From NCBI GenBank assembly GCA_003161495.1, contig PMOP01000065.1, positions 11,907-21,348 of the forward strand: a stretch of DNA of 9,442 nt, given 5' to 3'. Of this stretch, positions 7,068 through 9,442 are shown one piece after another. Both the position numbers and the translations under genes were made by a program. Below the pieces are notes generated by a model. It had not been told where the DNA came from. It was given only the letters and a program-made list of their open reading frames with translations, and searched no databases. The DNA is from Acidobacteriota bacterium (GTDB taxonomy: Bacteria; Acidobacteriota; Terriglobia; Acidiferrales; UBA7541). How positions within the stretch are numbered: the first letter of the stretch is position 1; every line of letters begins with the position of its first letter.

Positions 7068-7673
7068 CTAGAGGCTGGGGAATGCCAATGTGATTTCGAC
7101 CACTCGTCCGGTATCGCGGGCGCACAGCAATTCCATCACCTGCGGAACGTCCGAGCCCGCCCAGCTAAATTGATAATTCATCCGATCGAGGTCCATTCCG
7201 TTTTTAGATGCAGGGCCGCTGGAATTCGGTTCGCCATATAAACCCACCACGCGATCCTGCGAATCACCGATGCGCAGTCCCAAGCCGGTCAACCAATTTC
7301 TGGGATCCAGAAAATCCGGACGCCGGTCGCTGCACTTTCCTTCCTGGGAGCCGAGCGTCGTGATGGTGACGCTTTGAATCACGGACTTGGCGTCCAGTTG
7401 CAGGCGGATCGAGCGGCCCGAACAATCGTCGCGCCATTCCTTGGATCCCGAATTCGCTTCCTCGGAAAGATTCTTGGCCTTGAAGCGTTTCTCCGCCACG
7501 GCGAAGGTATCGTGGCCAGGCCGCAATCCCGCGAGCATCGTTTCATTGCCATGGTGCACCGTATTTTGCGCGGCGCTGCGAGGAGAGATTGGCGCGCCCG
7601 GCGCTGCGGCAGCGCTCGCCGCCGCGAGCGCCAGGCTAGCGCACAGCCAGAATTTCATCGAGCCGCGCTTCAA
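7068..7673 (-). CDS. Exported protein of unknown function with two related sequence units
   Basis: A 201-residue protein with an N-terminal signal peptide (hydrophobic FWLCASLALAAASAAAA, cleavage near residue 25). The start is a choice between TTG at 7673 and ATG at 7658. TTG is favoured because GAGGGAG lies 9 bases before it, while the ATG has no ribosome site; both give a usable signal peptide. The mature part shows two similar units, GLRPGHDTFAVAEKRF (about 49-64) and GLRIGDSQDRVVGLYGEP (about 134-151). The GL-x-x-G then V/Y-G pattern recalls small alpha/beta folds such as the SmpA/OmlA (BamE) type, but this is only a pattern resemblance. Four cysteines remain in or after the signal region, so a periplasmic disulfide is possible. 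The start overlaps the upstream gene by 38 bases and the next gene begins 20 bases after its stop, so it belongs to the same operon. Confidence 0.8.
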   Translation of the reverse strand: MKRGSMKFWLCASLALAAASAAAAPGAPISPRSAAQNTVHHGNETMLAGLRPGHDTFAVAEKRFKAKNLSEEANSGSKEWRDDCSGRSIRLQLDAKSVIQSVTITTLGSQEGKCSDRRPDFLDPRNWLTGLGLRIGDSQDRVVGLYGEPNSSGPASKNGMDLDRMNYQFSWAGSDVPQVMELLCARDTGRVVEITLAFPSL

Positions 7674-8310
7674 AGTTTTCTTCTCCCTCGGACCACAGCC
7701 GAAATCGCTCCACGGGCAGGGCCTCTTCCACCCCGCGCATCCAGCCCATGAGTTTCTGGATATTCTCTCTCGTTTTCTCTCGATATTCGCGCAAATTTTG
7801 CGGTTGCGACATCCACATCAGAAACCGCGCCTCTTCGGGATGCTGCGGCTCCGAGACCCGCCCATTTTCCGCCGAGAGCAGTCCCGCGTGCCCCGTGAAC
7901 AGGTGCTCGAAGCCCAGATCGACCATAAAGTGCCCCGATTCGGCGAACACGCCGCCATCGTATTCGGGCCCGTAACAAAAAATATCCACGCGCTCCGGCT
8001 GCAGCTTCCAGCTGGCGGTTTCCTTGTCGCGAATCCAAAGATCCCAACGTGCTCCCACTTCGTAACACACATCGCCTGCGAGCTGGTTCTTCGCAAGGTT
8101 GACGACCTCCGCAGGAGTTGTCAAATACCCGCGCAAATCGTGTTCTTCGACAGGCGTTTCCGTAAAATCCACGGCGCGAATCACGAGCCCTGTAAATCCA
8201 GGCGGGGTGGAAGCGAGCGGCACAGTGGCAAGAAAATGCTCCAAGTGCGAGAGCATGCTCTCCTCGTTGAAGTCGCGCACCCAGACACTCACATAAGCGC
8301 GGTTGGGCAT
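7636..8310 (-). CDS. Soluble protein of unknown function
   Basis: 224 residues starting at the ATG at 8310 (MPNRAYVSVWVRDF). The frame is open to 8451, but the extra 47 codons read through the palindromic element and a TATAAT box and look non-coding, so the shorter start is used. There is no signal peptide or membrane segment. The protein is acidic and rich in aromatic residues, for example WDLWIRD and FCYGPEYDGG in the middle. The last third is predicted helical (REYREKTRENIQKLMGWMRG). I recognise no family and see no catalytic signature. There is no Shine-Dalgarno sequence before the ATG; the -10 box position suggests a leaderless message. The 3' end overlaps the next gene by 38 bases, and that gene's ribosome site lies inside this one, so the two are likely coupled. 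It appears to be the first gene of the exporter operon. Confidence 0.8.
   Translation of the reverse strand: MPNRAYVSVWVRDFNEESMLSHLEHFLATVPLASTPPGFTGLVIRAVDFTETPVEEHDLRGYLTTPAEVVNLAKNQLAGDVCYEVGARWDLWIRDKETASWKLQPERVDIFCYGPEYDGGVFAESGHFMVDLGFEHLFTGHAGLLSAENGRVSEPQHPEEARFLMWMSQPQNLREYREKTRENIQKLMGWMRGVEEALPVERFRLWSEGEENFEARLDEILAVR
7683..7689 (-). promoter_or_regulatory. Shine-Dalgarno site deciding a TTG start
   Basis: GAGGGAG on the minus strand, 9 bases before the TTG at 7673 and inside the coding sequence of the upstream gene. It is the strongest ribosome site among the small genes of this operon and supports TTG over the ATG 15 bases further on. Confidence 0.6.
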
Positions 8311-8316
8311 CCGGAT

Positions 8317-8322
8317 ATTATA
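8317..8322 (-). promoter_or_regulatory. Candidate -10 box (TATAAT) of a leaderless promoter
   Basis: A perfect TATAAT ends 6 bases before the ATG at 8310. Transcription normally starts about 7 bases after a -10 box, which would put +1 on the A of the ATG. This fits the absence of a ribosome site. The -35 is weak: TCGGTC at 17-base spacing, or TTCGGT at 18. A perfect 10-base palindrome, TGGGCGCCCA (8353-8362), lies just upstream of the -35 position and could be an operator. The TATAAT is certain; its use is inferred. Confidence 0.5.
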
Positions 8323-8401
8323 CAGGCAACCGCCCAAAGGACCGAAAATGGGTGGGCGCCCATTACATCTTCCTTTGAAAATCGTCGAGTTGCCTTGGTT
8401 G

Positions 8402-8471
8402 GTGTAGCGCCCGCCTTCAGGCGGGCATCTGCCGGGCTCAAAAAATGCCAACCTGAAGGTTGGCGCTACAC
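8402..8471. repeat. Inverted-pair palindromic element 3 (REP/BIME-like)
   Basis: Arms at 8402-8428 and 8445-8471 (27 bases each) are inverted copies differing at four positions, with a 16-base centre. Each arm carries the head GTAGCGC and its own 7-bp hairpin with a four-base loop: stem GCCCGCC/GGCGGGC in the left arm and GCCAACC/GGTTGGC in the right. All four differences are two complete base-pair replacements, so each small stem stays intact. The right arm shares one base with the stop codon of the adenosine deaminase gene. No target duplication or transposase is visible. Confidence 0.9.
8440..8464 (-). terminator. Intrinsic terminator of the adenosine deaminase gene, built from a repeat arm
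   Basis: On the minus strand, the right arm of element 3 folds into a GCCAACC/GGTTGGC stem with a TTCA loop, followed by A and then six Ts. It starts within 10 bases of the deaminase stop codon. It would separate this gene from the operon starting at 8310. The stem is short but stable in GC content, and the T tract is interrupted after six bases. Confidence 0.6.
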
Positions 8472-9442
8472 TAATTTGCCGATGCGGAAGGATCGCTCTC
8501 GCGACTCGGTTCCGGGAATCTTTTCTTTAAGCGCTGTTTTACGTCATCGTCAACAAACGCCGCATCCAAGCCCATGAGATTCGCGCGAAACAAATCTTGT
8601 TCGGTCCAATTAAAAACGCGCTCGAGGCATTCATATTCGTCGGTCAGAGTCGTCGGAGTAAGCATGCGGCTGTCGGAGTTGATGTTGAGAGAGACACCCG
8701 CACGGTAGAGGCGATCGATGGGATGTTCCTCCATGCTGCGAATCGAAGGAATAATCTGCACATTGGCCGTCGGACAAAGCTCCAGGTGAATGCGTTTCTT
8801 GCGGAGATGCTCTACGAGTTTCGGATCCTCGATGCTGCGCGTTCCGTGGCCGATGCGTTGCGGATCGAGCCGGCGAAGCGTTTCCCACACGCTCTCCGGT
8901 CCAAGCGCTTCGCCGGCGTGCGCGGTGCGAAACAGGCCGTGCTCTCGCGCGTAGCGATACGCTTCAATATGAGCGTCTAATGGAAATCCCGCTTCATCTC
9001 CCGCAAGATCGAGAGCCACGACACGGCTGCCGCGAAATGTTTCCACCAACTTTGCCGTCTGCAAACTCTGCGCATTCGTGAAGTGTCTTAGCGTGCAAAG
9101 GATCAGGCCCGCGTGCATCCCGGTTTCGCGGATCAAGTTGTCGACGCAACATTCCACGACTGTAACGACACGCTCTGGACTTAACCCTTGCTCGCTATGG
9201 AGCAGCGGCGCAAACCGGATCTCTGCATAAATCACTCCGTCTTCGATGAGTTGCTGAAATAAATCCTCGGTAACCAATCGAAGTGAGTCCTCGGTCTGCA
9301 TGAGCCTGAAACCCATGGGCGCGCGGGAAAGGAAATCGGCAAGATTTGCGCAGCGCGCAGGCGCGATGTAATCGCGTTGATATTCCTCAAGAGTGACGGA
9401 AGGCGCTAGAGTGGAAACGGCCTGATAGCTCAGCGAGCAGTC
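8471..9442 (-). CDS. add: Adenosine deaminase family enzyme (N-terminus outside window)
   Basis: 323 codons of an open frame that runs off the right edge. Family landmarks are clear: YAEIRFAPLLH, LDLAGDEAG, HAGE (175-178 of the visible part), RIGHG, LCPTANVQ, and NINSDSRMLTPTTLTDEY near the end. The HAGE His and Glu, the RIGHG His and the Asp of NSD match the zinc ligand and catalytic residues of adenosine deaminase. The first zinc motif (HxH near the N-terminus) must lie upstream of the window. The usual TDD or TDN box reads NSDS: the zinc-binding Asp is kept, and the next residue is Ser. Activity is probably deamination of adenosine or deoxyadenosine to inosine in purine salvage. Related members act on adenine or aminodeoxyfutalosine, so the substrate is not certain. 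An internal ATG at 9316 is not the start, because residues before it continue the family alignment (LEEYQRDY, NLADFLSRAP). It is separated from the next gene by a repeat and a likely terminator. Confidence 0.92.
   Translation of the reverse strand, partial: DCSLSYQAVSTLAPSVTLEEYQRDYIAPARCANLADFLSRAPMGFRLMQTEDSLRLVTEDLFQQLIEDGVIYAEIRFAPLLHSEQGLSPERVVTVVECCVDNLIRETGMHAGLILCTLRHFTNAQSLQTAKLVETFRGSRVVALDLAGDEAGFPLDAHIEAYRYAREHGLFRTAHAGEALGPESVWETLRRLDPQRIGHGTRSIEDPKLVEHLRKKRIHLELCPTANVQIIPSIRSMEEHPIDRLYRAGVSLNINSDSRMLTPTTLTDEYECLERVFNWTEQDLFRANLMGLDAAFVDDDVKQRLKKRFPEPSRESDPSASAN

Noticed and set aside
7048..7125. Upstream start of the lipoprotein gene at 7125
   Set aside because: It would place 26 hydrophilic residues before a clean lipoprotein signal and overlap the preceding gene by 58 bases.
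8311..8451. 47-codon N-terminal extension of the unknown gene at 7636-8310
   Set aside because: The extension translates element 3 and the TATAAT region, has low-complexity Gly/Pro/Arg content, and no ribosome site at 8451.
1248..8471. The three palindromic repeats as parts of a CRISPR array
   Set aside because: They are inverted pairs kilobases apart with differing sequence, without regular spacers or cas genes.
7387..8577. Plus-strand open frame of 396 codons
   Set aside because: It runs antisense through two or three minus-strand genes and straight through repeat element 3, has no family features, and its composition fits a shadow frame.

Overview
The window looks like chromosomal DNA of a GC-rich Gram-negative bacterium. 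It carries a lipid A biosynthesis gene (lpxB), a probable outer-envelope lipoprotein and exported proteins. The gene style and the GTAG-headed palindromic repeats suggest an acidobacterium (class Terriglobia or a relative). That placement is inference from general resemblance and was not tested by any search. All eight supported genes are on the minus strand, so transcription runs from right to left. Coding density is high, and the three gaps between non-overlapping neighbours that exceed 100 bases each hold a palindromic repeat element.

From right to left: (1) 9442-8471 is an adenosine deaminase family gene cut by the window edge, ending directly on a repeat whose hairpin plus six-T tract looks like an intrinsic terminator. 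(2) 8310-7636, 7673-7068 and 7047-6388 are three small genes of unknown function: a soluble protein, an exported protein with two related sequence units, and a lipoprotein. A TATAAT box sits exactly where it would start a leaderless transcript at the first of them. (3) 6391-4463 and 4466-2589 encode the two halves of a heterodimeric ABC exporter, joined to each other and to the lipoprotein gene by ATGA stop/start overlaps. Their ATPase motifs are complementary: one has an altered Walker B acid, the other an altered signature motif, which leaves one consensus and one degenerate ATP site. (4) 2475-1342 is lpxB. (5) 1151-1 is an exported M1 aminopeptidase-like protein, cut by the left edge, in which the zinc-binding, catalytic and substrate-anchoring motifs are all altered. 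It is probably a pseudopeptidase.

The genes from 8310 to 2589 are packed as one likely operon (overlaps of 38, 4 and 4 bases and one gap of 20). They end at a repeat element, with lpxB next. The exporter beside lpxB raises the possibility that it moves a lipid, such as a lipid A precursor, or an envelope component.

The most interesting signal outside the genes is a set of three inverted-pair repeat elements (1248-1321, 2479-2582, 8402-8471). Each sits 0 to 20 bases after a stop codon. All six arms begin with the same GTRGCRC head followed by a small hairpin. In two elements the differences between the two arms are fully compensated within each arm's own stem. This is the architecture of REP/BIME elements mobilised by RAYT (TnpA-REP) transposases; no such transposase gene lies in the window.
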